A stretch of 28,857 nucleotides of DNA from JAADHG01 sp964418645 (GTDB taxonomy: Bacteria; Bacteroidota; Bacteroidia; Flavobacteriales; Flavobacteriaceae). The number at the start of each line of letters is the position of its first letter. Position 1 is the stretch's first letter. Both the position numbers and the translations under genes were made by a program. The stretch is from positions 1 to 28,857 of the forward strand of contig CAYQME010000031.1 in NCBI GenBank assembly GCA_964418645.1. The letters run 5' to 3'. The notes below the pieces were generated by a model. It saw only the letters and a list, made by a program, of their open reading frames with translations. It made no database searches and was not told the origin of the DNA. Positions 15,716 through 24,040 of this stretch are shown piece by piece.

Positions 15716-17626
15716 TTAGTTTATTTTATTAAGCACAAAAGATGATTTATCTGCTTTAGCAATTTTGCGTCTAAAACTGCGATAAGCATTATAATCTTCC
15801 TTTTTATAATTTCCTTTAACAATTTCTAAAGACCGTTTGTATTTTACTTGTGTATCACTTAGCCTGGTAAGGCTTGCCTTATAAGTGCCAAATTGAGATT
15901 CAATCTCTTTCTCTTCGCCTAAAGCATCTATTGCAAAGCCTTCAGGCAAATTTATTATATATACATCTTGGTCTAAAAACCCACGCTGTATTACAAAGGG
16001 TAATTTACGTTCAGAATATCTTGGTGGTACATTAGTTAAGCGATTAAACATATTAGGCTTAATAAGTAGTTTACCTCCTGCTGAAACAGCATATGACGGT
16101 GACTTTATATTTATTTTCTCTGTTATTTCTATTTTATTTTTATCATTATTGATATCTATCGCATTTAAAGATAATCCATTTATATAACCCCAATATCTTT
16201 TATAGTAAGTAACTCTATCTTTCTGATCGCTATCAACTATACGGTCTAATCTATCATCATATTGAGATCCTCCCGATTTTGAAACAACCTCAGCCTCAAA
16301 TCCACCATTAACATCTAGTGTAACAATAGCATCAGATTTTAAATAATTTTCTTTACTGGTATAAACTCTTGTATGTTCTATAAGACCTCCTTCAGGGGTT
16401 ATTACGAGTACATCTCTATCATCAGTAAAATTAACTATATGACCAAAAGGCACTTTTTGACTTGTACACTCTAACCAAATAGGGTCACCTTCATTTGGGA
16501 TGTTTAAGATAACATGATTTCCTTGCATTCCTATAAAATCTGATTCAATATTGCGTAAATCATCATCCCCATATACTACTGTATAATAAGCTGTTATGTT
16601 CTGACTTTGTAATAAAGACATTGTGTAATTTGTTAATGCTTTACAATCTCCATAACTAATTTCATCTACTTTTGAAGCTAACATAGGTTGCCAACCACCA
16701 ACCCCCAATTGAACACTTATATATCTTGTTTTATCTTGTACATATTGATAAATGATTTTAGCTTTTTCAACTGGGTCTTCAATTCCTTTTACTAAATTTG
16801 CAACATCATTTTTTACTTTTTCTGGCAAATTGTTTCTACCTATTAATAGATTGTTATAATTCCATTTTCCAAAATCATCCCAATTTTTAACATAACCATC
16901 AACATCAACTAATCTGAATTTTTGAGGAGCAACCATAACAACGGGAACTATTTTGCTAAATGAAGGACTTAAAGATTCCCACTTAATGGCTTTTAAATTT
17001 CTAGCTGTATAATAGATACTATTTTCATTTGATAAGTTCTTAATACCATTTAAATCTATATTAAACTCTTTTATATCTAAGGGAACATTTTCATAATTGA
17101 CAATTTTATATGAAGCCCTTTGTGTACTCATAAAATAATTTTCAATGGGATACCATCTTCGAAAAAAAGCAGTTGAATTAGTTTGAGTTTCTGTCTCAAA
17201 AACAAATGTAAAAGGGTAAGCTATTGGTGTATAATCAAGAGATAAAACTCTATTATCAGAATATAAACTTCCCCCTGAAGCACTATAATCTTTAAAATCT
17301 TTCTTTTTAAATTTTTTAATCTCTTTTCCAAATGCGTTATAAACAATTCCACTTATAATTTTTACATTTATTTCAGGATCATAATATATATAAGAATCTA
17401 GTTGATTAAGTCCATTCTTATTCAAAACAGTTATAACACGTTTAGATCTAACTGTCATATTTGCATAGTTATGTAACTCTATTTCAATGTCATGGCTTCT
17501 AATAACAGCATTAGCATTCTCTTTTAATTCTTTTGGAATGGTTAATGCTGAGTATAAATTGTCCTGAGAAAATACAGCAAGCGTAGTAAGCAATAGAAAT
17601 ACACTTACACAGATTTTAAATTTCAT
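15716..17626 (-). CDS. DUF3857 / transglutaminase-domain exported protein
   Basis: A 636-residue protein: signal peptide 1-20 (KFKICVSVFLLLTTLAVFSQ), DUF3857 domain about 40-240, transglutaminase core about 285-395, then a beta-rich domain about 410-610 and a basic, Arg/Lys-rich end. Core residues: Cys328 in YGDCKALTNYT, His371 in GNHVIL, and Glu386 in IWLECTS where the classic third residue is Asp. A Cys-His-Glu arrangement could still act as protease or transglutaminase. First gene of the series leading to the catalytically changed paralog, the MazG-like gene and aroA. Its substrate is unknown. A -7-like TATATTTG lies on minus at 17735-17728, about 100 bp upstream, without a -33 partner. 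Confidence 0.9.
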   Translation of the reverse strand: MKFKICVSVFLLLTTLAVFSQDNLYSALTIPKELKENANAVIRSHDIEIELHNYANMTVRSKRVITVLNKNGLNQLDSYIYYDPEINVKIISGIVYNAFGKEIKKFKKKDFKDYSASGGSLYSDNRVLSLDYTPIAYPFTFVFETETQTNSTAFFRRWYPIENYFMSTQRASYKIVNYENVPLDIKEFNIDLNGIKNLSNENSIYYTARNLKAIKWESLSPSFSKIVPVVMVAPQKFRLVDVDGYVKNWDDFGKWNYNNLLIGRNNLPEKVKNDVANLVKGIEDPVEKAKIIYQYVQDKTRYISVQLGVGGWQPMLASKVDEISYGDCKALTNYTMSLLQSQNITAYYTVVYGDDDLRNIESDFIGMQGNHVILNIPNEGDPIWLECTSQKVPFGHIVNFTDDRDVLVITPEGGLIEHTRVYTSKENYLKSDAIVTLDVNGGFEAEVVSKSGGSQYDDRLDRIVDSDQKDRVTYYKRYWGYINGLSLNAIDINNDKNKIEITEKINIKSPSYAVSAGGKLLIKPNMFNRLTNVPPRYSERKLPFVIQRGFLDQDVYIINLPEGFAIDALGEEKEIESQFGTYKASLTRLSDTQVKYKRSLEIVKGNYKKEDYNAYRSFRRKIAKADKSSFVLNKIN

Positions 17627-17709
17627 ATAAAGTAGGTTTTAAAATAACACTCATACTTACAGCCTTAGGGAGCTAAAATAAATTGTTCTTTATGCTTTTT
17701 AAATATTTT

Positions 17710-17769
17710 TTATAAAAAGCCTTACATCAAATATAAGAAAACAAGTGATAAAACATAATTTAAGGCTTT
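17710..17769 (-). terminator. Candidate terminator after dtd
   Basis: On minus, AAAGCCTTA (17769-17761) pairs with TAAGGCTTT (17724-17716) across a 36-nt loop, followed by TTATAAAAAATA. The 9-bp stem and partial U-run just after the dtd stop (17788) suggest an end site, but the loop is long. Confidence 0.35.
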
Positions 17770-17787
17770 AATTTGCATAAAAAATGA

Positions 17788-18240
17788 TTAGCCCTTGTTT
17801 TTAGTATCTATAATTATTGTTACAGGGCCATCATTAAGTAATTCTACTTTCATATCTGCACCAAACTCACCTGTTTGTACAGTTTTACCCAATTCCTGTT
17901 CTAACTGCCTTACATAAGTCTCATACAACGGAATTGCAATATTTGGTTTTGCGGCTTTAATATAACTTGGTCTATTTCCTTTTTTTGTGTTTGCTTGCAA
18001 TGTAAACTGACTTACTACAATAGCTTCTCCGTTAATATCTATGAGAGATGTATTCATTATTCCATCTTTATCGGCAAAAATGCGAAGGTTGGCTACTTTT
18101 TTAGCCAGCCAATTAATATCTTCTTGAGTATCCTCATTTACTATCCCTAATAGAATTAACAAACCACAATTAATTGAAGCGGCTTTTTTGTTGTTAATCG
18201 TAACACTAGCATACGACACTCGTTGTATTACTGCTTTCAT
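17788..18240 (-). CDS. dtd: D-aminoacyl-tRNA deacylase
   Basis: A 150-residue enzyme that hydrolyses D-aminoacyl-tRNA (for example D-Tyr-tRNA), also glycyl-tRNA(Ala), protecting translation. The two active-site signatures are present: SQFTL about residues 78-82 (VVSQFTLQANTKKGNRPSY) and GPVT near 138-141 (NDGPVTIIID). Length is standard. Its ATG overlaps the rsgA stop (ATGA, 18237-18240), so the two are co-translated from one message. Cytoplasmic. Confidence 0.96.
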   Translation of the reverse strand: MKAVIQRVSYASVTINNKKAASINCGLLILLGIVNEDTQEDINWLAKKVANLRIFADKDGIMNTSLIDINGEAIVVSQFTLQANTKKGNRPSYIKAAKPNIAIPLYETYVRQLEQELGKTVQTGEFGADMKVELLNDGPVTIIIDTKNKG

Positions 18241-19187
18241 TCGTTGTCAAAATTATCTGTTCTGTAATGCTCATCTTCACCCTCTAATATTTGAAGATAG
18301 CTCCTATACCTCGAATATGCTATTTCTCCTTTTTCTAAAGCATTTTTAACGGCACATTTTGGCTCTTTAATGTGCAAACAATTATTAAACTTACAATCTT
18401 GTTTTAATTTGAAAAACTCAGGGAAATAGTCTCCTACTTCCTCTTTATCCATATCTACAACACCAAAACCCTTTATTCCAGGTGTGTCTATAATTCTTGC
18501 GTCAAAACTAAGTTCAAACATTTCTGCAAAAGTAGTTGTATGTTGTCCTTGTGAATGCTGGGTTGATATTGCTTTAGTTCTCAACCTCAGTTCTGGTTCA
18601 ATAGCATTAATTAAAGTAGATTTTCCAACTCCAGAATGTCCCGTAAATATACTCACCTTTTCTTTCATTAAACGCTTTACTTTGTCAATATTCTTTCCTG
18701 TTTTAGCCGAAATATCAATACATTCATAACCAATTTTTCTATATAATGCTGCTAAAAGCTTAACTTCTAAAAGTGTGTTTTCATCATAAGCATCTACCTT
18801 ATTAAAAAGCAATACTGTTTTGATTGAATAAGCCTCGGCTGTAACTAAAAATCGATCGATAAAACTTGTAAATGTTTGTGGATTATTAATAGTAATTAAT
18901 AAAAAAATCTGATCAATATTAGCTGCAATTATATGTGTTTGTTTTGAAAGGTTTACTGATTTTCTAACTATGTAATTGTCTCTCCCATGAATTTTATTAA
19001 TAATACCTGTTACTTCATTATTTTTGGTTTCAAGTTCAAAATCTACATAATCTCCTACGGCAATAGGGTTGGTGCTTTTAATGTCTTTTATTCTAAATTT
19101 CCCTTTTATACGACATTCATAAATCTTACCATTAATTGTTTTAACGGTGTACCAACTTCCTGTAGATTTAAAAACTAATCCTGTCAT
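18237..19187 (-). CDS. rsgA: Ribosome small subunit biogenesis GTPase RsgA
   Basis: A 316-residue circularly permuted GTPase that checks late maturation of the 30S subunit. N-terminal OB fold (residues 1-70), then GTPase motifs in permuted order: FNKVD (G4), DISAKTG (G5), GHSGVGKST (G1), and DTPGIKGFG (G3). The C-terminal zinc motif is Cys-x4-Cys-x-His-x5-Cys (CKFNNCLHIKEPKC). First gene of a two-gene operon with dtd, 4-bp overlap. A TACTTTTG box at 19202-19195 on minus ends only 7 nt before the ATG, so its transcript may have an extremely short leader. Confidence 0.96.
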   Translation of the reverse strand: MTGLVFKSTGSWYTVKTINGKIYECRIKGKFRIKDIKSTNPIAVGDYVDFELETKNNEVTGIINKIHGRDNYIVRKSVNLSKQTHIIAANIDQIFLLITINNPQTFTSFIDRFLVTAEAYSIKTVLLFNKVDAYDENTLLEVKLLAALYRKIGYECIDISAKTGKNIDKVKRLMKEKVSIFTGHSGVGKSTLINAIEPELRLRTKAISTQHSQGQHTTTFAEMFELSFDARIIDTPGIKGFGVVDMDKEEVGDYFPEFFKLKQDCKFNNCLHIKEPKCAVKNALEKGEIAYSRYRSYLQILEGEDEHYRTDNFDNE

Positions 19188-19194
19188 GAATTGT

Positions 19195-19202
19195 CAAAAG
19201 TA
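19195..19202 (-). promoter_or_regulatory. Candidate -7 box for rsgA-dtd
   Basis: TACTTTTG (minus, 19202-19195) is an exact TAnnTTTG match. It is so close to the rsgA ATG (19187) that transcription would start at or within a base or two of the start codon. No TTG at -33 distance was found. Confidence 0.35.
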
Positions 19203-19274
19203 AAGCAAAATAATAATTTATGTTCTATGAAAAAGTTATATTCGTGATATAATTATCTTAAAAACAATTTCATT

Positions 19275-19730
19275 ATGAAAAAATTAGTGTTAATAGCTGT
19301 CTTAATTTTAGTTTCATCTATAGACATAAATGCTCAAGTAGAATATAAAGTAATTACTAGTGTCGAATCTATCGTTCCTGCAGGTTTAGGGAGATCGCGT
19401 TTAATTTCAACGGATGAAGAACGCAATTATAAAGATTTCTCTTCAGATAGGTCTAGTGACAAAAAAGAAGATGGAAGAAACAAATCTAAACGTGGTAATA
19501 TTAGAGTAAAAGACTTTGAAGAAACTAAACTGCTTAATTTTTTCAATTTAGGTGGTATCCGTTTTCAAAATATTGCTGCAAATGATGCTGTAATATCTTC
19601 AAAAATTAATACTATGATTAGTGAAGGTTGGGAACTCGCCTTTATAACTAGTGCTGTTGAAAGTGATGCTGGAAAAGGTGATGGTAATGGTATTTTTATT
19701 ACACGATATATTTTTAAAAAAAATAAATAA
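19275..19730 (+). CDS. Small secreted protein with a DUF4177-like pattern
   Basis: A 151-residue protein. Signal peptide 1-20 (KKLVLIAVLILVSSIDINA-Q), then EYKVITSVESIV, a charged hydrophilic insert (about residues 45-80, rich in Asp/Lys/Arg/Ser), then a block ending SSKINTMISEGWELAFITS and GNGIFITRYIFKK. The Y-K-V start, the 'E-G-W-E-L' turn and the final Y-x-F-K-K strand are like the small DUF4177 fold, but the insert is unusual and no family is certain. Monocistronic between divergent rsgA and a downstream inverted repeat plus terminator. Probably periplasmic. Function unknown. Confidence 0.7.
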   Translation: MKKLVLIAVLILVSSIDINAQVEYKVITSVESIVPAGLGRSRLISTDEERNYKDFSSDRSSDKKEDGRNKSKRGNIRVKDFEETKLLNFFNLGGIRFQNIAANDAVISSKINTMISEGWELAFITSAVESDAGKGDGNGIFITRYIFKKNK

Positions 19731-19754
19731 CCTAACTTTTTAAATCCTAAAAAA

Positions 19755-19842
19755 TGTCATCCTGAATGCAAATGAAGAATCTCAAAAAAATAAATATTAA
19801 TTATAATATAATTGAGATTTTTCGACTGCGCTCAAAATGACA
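19755..19842. repeat. 88-bp imperfect palindromic dispersed element
   Basis: Left arm begins TGTCATCCTGAATGCAAATG and ends AATCTCA (19755-19784); right arm begins TGAGATT, contains TTCGACTGCGCTCA and ends ATGACA (19813-19842). The outer TGTCAT/ATGACA and inner AATCTCA/TGAGATT pair. The right arm shares the core TTCGACTGCGCTCA with the copies at 28078 and 28774. It fits a non-autonomous MITE- or REP-like element. It sits between the small secreted gene and the shared terminator. Confidence 0.7.
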
Positions 19843-19865
19843 ATAAAAAACTTTTCTAAAAAACT

Positions 19866-19897
19866 AAAAAAGGCTCGCTAATTGCGAGCCTTTTTTT
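19866..19897. terminator. Strong bidirectional terminator
   Basis: AAAAAAGGCTCGC (19866-19878), loop TAATT, GCGAGCCTTTTTT (19884-19896). The stem core is GC-rich (GGCTCGC) with A-run before and T-run after, so it works on both strands. It ends the small secreted gene on plus and the whole pheA operon on minus; the DAHP synthase stop codon (19896-19898) lies at its edge. Confidence 0.88.
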
Positions 19898-20978
19898 ATT
19901 GCCTAAATATTTTTTCCTGATGATTAATTGATTCTTGATGAATAGCCTTAAACATTCTAAGCACAAACTCTTCGCATAAATTGTTTTGTTCACCTTCCAA
20001 AATCATTTTTCCTAAAATCTCATTCCATCGTTTAGATTGAAGCACAGCCACATTATTCTCTTTTTTAAGCATCCCTATACCATCCGAAACTTTCATGCGT
20101 TTTCCTAACATTTCAATAAGTTGATGATCTACAATATCAATTTGTGTCCGTAAGGTATTAAGATTGTTATTAAATTCCGCTTCAGCCGAAGTCTCTTTTC
20201 TAATTTTTAAATCCTCCATAAACTGTATCAAAGTTGCAGGTGTAATTTGTTGTGCAGCATCACTCCACGCATTATCAGGGTCATGATGTGTTTCAATCAT
20301 TAATCCATCATAGTTTAAATCGAGAGCCGTTTGGCATAAATTAAAAAGAATATCACGTCGTCCAGCAATATGTGAAGGGTCTAAAATTAAGGGTAAATCT
20401 GGAAAACGATTTTGTAAATCTATAGGTAATTGCCATTCCGGATTATTGCGATATCTTGTTTTTTCGTAGGTTGAAAATCCGCGGTGAATTACCCCTAAAT
20501 TCTTAATATTAGCAGTATAAAAGCGCTCAACAGCTCCTAACCATAACGACAAATCGGGATTTACAGGATTTTTAATTAACACAGGTTTATCTGTCCCTCT
20601 TAAAGCATCAGCTATTTCTTGTACTATAAAGGGGCTAACTGTAGTTCGTGCACCAATCCATAAAATATCGACATCGTGTTTCAAGGCTAAATCTACATGA
20701 TTTGCATTGGCAACCTCTGTGGTTATTAACATTCCTGTTTCTTCCTTTGCTTTTTGCATCCACTTTAAACCCAAAGCACCAACACCTTCAAAATTTCCTG
20801 GACGTGTTCTTGGTTTCCAGATTCCTGCGCGTAAAACCGTTGCATCGCTATCTTTTAATTGGTGTGCAATTTTTAATAACTGCTCTTCGGTTTCTGCACT
20901 ACATGGTCCTGCAATTACTAATGGATGGTCTAATCCAAATTTATCTAACCAGGTTCTAAGTTCTTTTCTGTTTTTCAT
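19896..20978 (-). CDS. aroF: Bifunctional DAHP synthase / chorismate mutase (C-terminal type)
   Basis: A 360-residue fusion. Residues 1-262 form a KDO8P-like (type I-beta) DAHP synthase: GPCS (Cys26), RAGIWKPRTRPGNFEG, KNPVNPD, DPSH (His203), IETHHDPDNAWSDA (Glu229, Asp233) supply PEP, metal and erythrose-4-phosphate sites. Residues of about 268-355 form a helical AroQ-type chorismate mutase (LRTQIDIVDHQLIEMLGKRMKVSDGIGMLKKENNV). The order is synthase then mutase, as usual in Bacteroidota and opposite to Bacillus. One protein thus makes the first shikimate-pathway intermediate and converts chorismate to prephenate, so the mutase may also give feedback control. Last gene of the pheA operon, 11 bp after tyrA, ending at a strong terminator. 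Confidence 0.95.
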   Translation of the reverse strand: MKNRKELRTWLDKFGLDHPLVIAGPCSAETEEQLLKIAHQLKDSDATVLRAGIWKPRTRPGNFEGVGALGLKWMQKAKEETGMLITTEVANANHVDLALKHDVDILWIGARTTVSPFIVQEIADALRGTDKPVLIKNPVNPDLSLWLGAVERFYTANIKNLGVIHRGFSTYEKTRYRNNPEWQLPIDLQNRFPDLPLILDPSHIAGRRDILFNLCQTALDLNYDGLMIETHHDPDNAWSDAAQQITPATLIQFMEDLKIRKETSAEAEFNNNLNTLRTQIDIVDHQLIEMLGKRMKVSDGIGMLKKENNVAVLQSKRWNEILGKMILEGEQNNLCEEFVLRMFKAIHQESINHQEKIFRQ

Positions 20979-20989
20979 TGCACTTGTTT

Positions 20990-21841
20990 TTAAGCTATTC
21001 CTTTTAAAATTTGTTTAATATAATTTGTATTCTTCATTTCTTTATAAATGGCCTCAAAATCGTCTCGCTGCATCAATTCTTTGAATTGTGTGAGGTTTTT
21101 AATGTAATCTTCTAATGTTTCTATAACATTGACTTTATTTTGTTCAAAAATTGGTGTCCACATTTCTGGAGAACTCTTTGCTAATCTTACTGTAGATTCA
21201 AAACCACTACCTGCCATATCAAAAATATCGCGTTCATTTTTCTCTTTATCAATAACTGTTTTCCCCAACATAAAGGAACTGATATGCGATAAATGAGACA
21301 TGTATGCAATATGTTTATCGTGTGCTTCTGGGTTCATATAACGAATGCGCATACCAATATTTACAAATAAGTCGATAGCCTTTTGTTGAAGCTTGAATGC
21401 TGTTTTCTCTACTTCACAAATAATATTTGTTTTATTAGGTAACAGTTCCATAAATGCTGCTTTTGGTCCTGAAAACTCAGTTCCTGAAATAGGATGTGTT
21501 GCTAAAAAATTTCTGCGTTTAAGGTGATTATCTACGACTTTACAAATATCAGATTTTGTTGACCCAACATCTATCACTAAAGTCTCATCAGAAACCATAT
21601 CCAATATTTTAGGCAACTCAATTACTGAAGTGTCGACTGGAATTGACAACACTACTAAATCGGCTTGTTTCACATCTTCAATTTCGGCCTTTGCATCAAT
21701 AATTTGTAATGAGAGCGCTTCTTCTAAATGTTCAGGATTATTGTCAATACCGTAAATAACCGCTTCTGGATACAACTTTTTAATATTTAAAGCTAAGCTT
21801 CCACCTATTAGCCCAATTCCTATGATGTATATATTTTTCAT
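20990..21841 (-). CDS. tyrA: Prephenate dehydrogenase TyrA
   Basis: A 283-residue NAD(P)-dependent enzyme converting prephenate to 4-hydroxyphenylpyruvate for tyrosine synthesis. It opens directly with the Rossmann motif (MKNIYIIGIGLIGGSLAL), then VVLSIPVD, THPISGTEFSGPKAA (catalytic His region) and the all-helical C-terminal domain with HLSHISSFML. It has no mutase or ACT domain; the mutase is in the next gene. The open frame extends to 21934, but the extra 31 codons cover a palindromic repeat (21864-21880) and no family sequence, so the ATG at 21841 is preferred (21847 also possible). Gap to the upstream aminotransferase is 94 bp. Confidence 0.93.
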   Translation of the reverse strand: MKNIYIIGIGLIGGSLALNIKKLYPEAVIYGIDNNPEHLEEALSLQIIDAKAEIEDVKQADLVVLSIPVDTSVIELPKILDMVSDETLVIDVGSTKSDICKVVDNHLKRRNFLATHPISGTEFSGPKAAFMELLPNKTNIICEVEKTAFKLQQKAIDLFVNIGMRIRYMNPEAHDKHIAYMSHLSHISSFMLGKTVIDKEKNERDIFDMAGSGFESTVRLAKSSPEMWTPIFEQNKVNVIETLEDYIKNLTQFKELMQRDDFEAIYKEMKNTNYIKQILKGIA

Positions 21842-21863
21842 GCCCATCTGACTTTTCAAGACA

Positions 21864-21880
21864 TCTTCCCTAAGGGAAGA
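21864..21880. repeat. Short palindromic repeat before tyrA
   Basis: TCTTCCCT-A-AGGGAAGA, a perfect 8-bp inverted repeat with a single central base. It lies in the only sizable gap inside the operon (aminotransferase to tyrA). The CTTCCCT/AGGGAAG type recurs in flavobacterial intergenic DNA (from memory). It might affect message stability between the two genes. Confidence 0.5.
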
Positions 21881-21935
21881 ATTATTAATTTGTCTATTTA
21901 ATATTTTTGTTGACTTCAAACTAAATACTGCCAAC

Positions 21936-23081
21936 TCACTTTATTCTTGCTATTGCTTCTTCTAAATCTTCGGTTGATGCACATAAGGAAAATCTTATAT
22001 AGCCCTCTCCTTTACTTCCAAAAACAGTTCCTGGTGTAATAAAAATATGATTGTTTTTTAGTATTATATCTATAAACTCTTCAGCTTTAACAAAAGGAGA
22101 CAGTTTTGCCCAGACAAAAAGTCCAGATGCACTTTTATCATACGTGCAATTTAAGGATTCTGCTAATTGCCACACCAATTCTCTTCGTTGCTCGTACACG
22201 TTATTTAAACTTAAATACCAAAGTTTGGAGCATTTTAGCGCTTCAATAGCACCTTTTTGGATACCATAAAACATCCCTGAATCCATATTGCTTTTTACTT
22301 TTAATATGTTGTTAATGTGGTCTCCATCGCCTAAAACCATGCCTACTCTCCAACCTGCCATATTGAATGTTTTGCTTAACGAATTAAGCTCTATACAAAC
22401 CTCTTTTGCCCCTTTAACCTTTAATATACTTCTGGGAGAATCATTTAAAATAAAACTATACGGATTATCATTAACAATTAAAATATCATTCCGTCTAGCA
22501 AATCCTACCAACTCTTCATACATTTTATAATTAGCATGAACTCCAGTTGGCATGTGTGGATAATTAAGCCACATAATTTTTACTTTGGTTAAATCTAATT
22601 TCTCCAAAGCAATAATATTAGGCAACCAATTATTTGCTTCATCTAGCTCGTAAAATACTGACTTTGCTCCCATTAATTTAGTAACCGACTCGTATGTTGG
22701 ATAACCTGGGTTTGGTATAAGTACTTCATCGCCTTCATTTAAGTAAGCCATTGAAATATGCATAATACCCTCTTTACTTCCCATTAATGGTAAAATTTCG
22801 GTCATTGGGCTTAAATGTACTTGAAATTGTTCCCTGTAAAACCCAGCCATAGCTTCCCTTAGCTCTGGTAATCCTTGGTAGCTTTGATATTTGTGTGCAT
22901 TTGAGTCTTGAAGACTCTCCGTAATAGCTGTAACTACTTTCTGAGGTGGTTGTAAATCTGGACTCCCAATACCTAAATTAATAATAGGCTTGCCTACGGC
23001 TTTAAGCATGTTAACCTCTCGCAATTTTTTTGAGAAATAATATTCTTCAACGGAATGTAATCTATTTGCAACTTCAATCAT
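21936..23081 (-). CDS. PLP-dependent class I/II aminotransferase, probable aromatic or prephenate aminotransferase
   Basis: A 381-residue fold-type I aminotransferase. PLP lysine is Lys237 in NSLSKTFNMAGWRVG; NYPHMPTG (173-180) stands for the usual NPxNPTG, DNPYSF (205-210) carries the Asp for the pyridine nitrogen, and YIRFSLC near the end has the carboxylate-binding Arg. The N-terminus (NLGIGSPDLQPP) and MGSKEGIMHI resemble aspartate, LL-diaminopimelate and prephenate aminotransferases. Its place between pheA and tyrA points to transamination of phenylpyruvate and 4-hydroxyphenylpyruvate, or of prephenate to arogenate. Sequence alone does not decide. Overlaps pheA by 4 bp (23078-23081). Confidence 0.88.
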   Translation of the reverse strand: MIEVANRLHSVEEYYFSKKLREVNMLKAVGKPIINLGIGSPDLQPPQKVVTAITESLQDSNAHKYQSYQGLPELREAMAGFYREQFQVHLSPMTEILPLMGSKEGIMHISMAYLNEGDEVLIPNPGYPTYESVTKLMGAKSVFYELDEANNWLPNIIALEKLDLTKVKIMWLNYPHMPTGVHANYKMYEELVGFARRNDILIVNDNPYSFILNDSPRSILKVKGAKEVCIELNSLSKTFNMAGWRVGMVLGDGDHINNILKVKSNMDSGMFYGIQKGAIEALKCSKLWYLSLNNVYEQRRELVWQLAESLNCTYDKSASGLFVWAKLSPFVKAEEFIDIILKNNHIFITPGTVFGSKGEGYIRFSLCASTEDLEEAIARIK

Positions 23082-23905
23082 AGCTTTCCATTTTTATATT
23101 CGCCTAAAACTTTAAAGTCTTGCGCCATAATACTCATAATAGATTTTGCTTTTTTATAATCTTTATAGTCATCAAATGTAATATCTACAAAAAAAGCATA
23201 CATCCAAGGTATGTCAATTTTAGGTAACGACTGAATTTTTGTGAGGTTCAATTTGCAATCACTCATTACATTTAATATGGTCGCTAGACTTCCTCGTTTA
23301 TGATCTAACTCAAACTTTAATGACGCTTTGTTAATTTCATACTCTGGAATTTCAGAATTTGTTCGCTTTACAATCACAAATCGGGTTTCGTTATGCTTTA
23401 TGGTTTGAATACTATATGCTAAAATATCTAACTGAAAAATTTCAGCTGCCAAAATACTTGCAATAGCGCCAATATTTTTAAGTTTGCCATCATGAATGCG
23501 CTTTGCAACTTCGGCAGTATCCTTATCTTCTACTAATTTAATATGTGGATATTTTTTAAAGAATTCTTTACATTGTAACAACGCCATAGGATGCGAATAT
23601 ACCTCTGTAATATCTTCAATATTTTGCCCAGACAAAACCATTAAATTATGCTGTATGTCTAGATATTTCTCGCCAACAATATGTAGCTGATGACTGTCTA
23701 TTAAGGCATAATTAGGTATAATAGAACCTGCAATAGAGTTTTCTATGGCCATAATTGCAGCATCACATTCTGTACTTAATAAACGCTCCACAACCCTATC
23801 AAATGTTAAACATTCTTTAGCTGAAATTTGTTTGTCAAAATATTGCTGAGACACAATATGATGGAACGATCCTTTTACACCTTGTATAGCTACTGTTTTA
23901 ATCAC
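23078..23905 (-). CDS. pheA: Prephenate dehydratase PheA with ACT domain
   Basis: A 275-residue monofunctional enzyme converting prephenate to phenylpyruvate. Catalytic domain 1-180 with the Thr174-Arg175-Phe176 motif (HNETRFVIV), IENSIAGS near 55-61 and SHPMALLQC near 104-112. ACT domain about 196-273. In the ACT domain the usual phenylalanine-binding motifs GALV and ESRP read GSLA (205-208) and QSLP (225-228), so feedback by Phe may differ from E. coli. First structural gene of the operon. An attenuator leader (23968-24099) lies upstream. There is no chorismate mutase domain; that activity is in the last gene of the operon. Confidence 0.95.
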   Translation of the reverse strand: MIKTVAIQGVKGSFHHIVSQQYFDKQISAKECLTFDRVVERLLSTECDAAIMAIENSIAGSIIPNYALIDSHQLHIVGEKYLDIQHNLMVLSGQNIEDITEVYSHPMALLQCKEFFKKYPHIKLVEDKDTAEVAKRIHDGKLKNIGAIASILAAEIFQLDILAYSIQTIKHNETRFVIVKRTNSEIPEYEINKASLKFELDHKRGSLATILNVMSDCKLNLTKIQSLPKIDIPWMYAFFVDITFDDYKDYKKAKSIMSIMAQDFKVLGEYKNGKL

Positions 23906-23926
23906 AATTTAGTTGTTTTTTATGAT

Positions 23927-23971
23927 ATCCCAATCTTCATTGGGATTTGTTCAACAAACGTATTGAACAAA
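23927..23971 (-). other. Two further hairpins between the attenuator and pheA
   Basis: TTTGTTCAA / TTGAACAAA (23946-23954 and 23963-23971, 8-nt loop) begins in the U-run of the attenuator terminator. ATCCCAAT-CTTC-ATTGGGAT (23927-23946) is a perfect 8-bp hairpin next to it. They fill the 63 bp between the terminator and the pheA start. The second looks like a flavobacterial dispersed hairpin. Either may affect read-through or stability of the message, but no role is shown. Confidence 0.5.
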
Positions 23972-23998
23972 AAAAGTCCCGATTTTACATCGAGACTT
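23968..23998 (-). terminator. Attenuator terminator of the pheA operon
   Basis: On minus, AAGTCTCGAT (23998-23989), loop GTAAA, ATCGGGACTT (23983-23974): ten pairs, one of them U-G. A run of seven T (23975-23969) follows. It lies 23 nt after the leader-peptide stop codon and 63 nt before the pheA ATG, the position expected for a transcription attenuator. Confidence 0.85.
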
Positions 23999-24040
23999 AC
24001 AATTTAATTTATATCTATAAATTACATATATAACGTCTCG
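23991..24040 (-). promoter_or_regulatory. Predicted antiterminator pairing in the pheA leader
   Basis: On minus, CGAGAC (24040-24035, leader codons 20-22) is fully complementary to GTCTCG (23996-23991) in the 5' arm of the terminator. After one bulged G, TTA (24033-24031) pairs with TAA (23999-23997), giving nine pairs. The two structures exclude each other. A ribosome stalled in the aromatic codons leaves this segment free; a ribosome at the leader stop codon covers it. Confidence 0.75.

Noticed and set aside
21842..21934. 31-residue N-terminal extension of TyrA
   Set aside because: It covers the palindrome 21864-21880 and places unrelated residues before a Rossmann motif that normally begins the protein.
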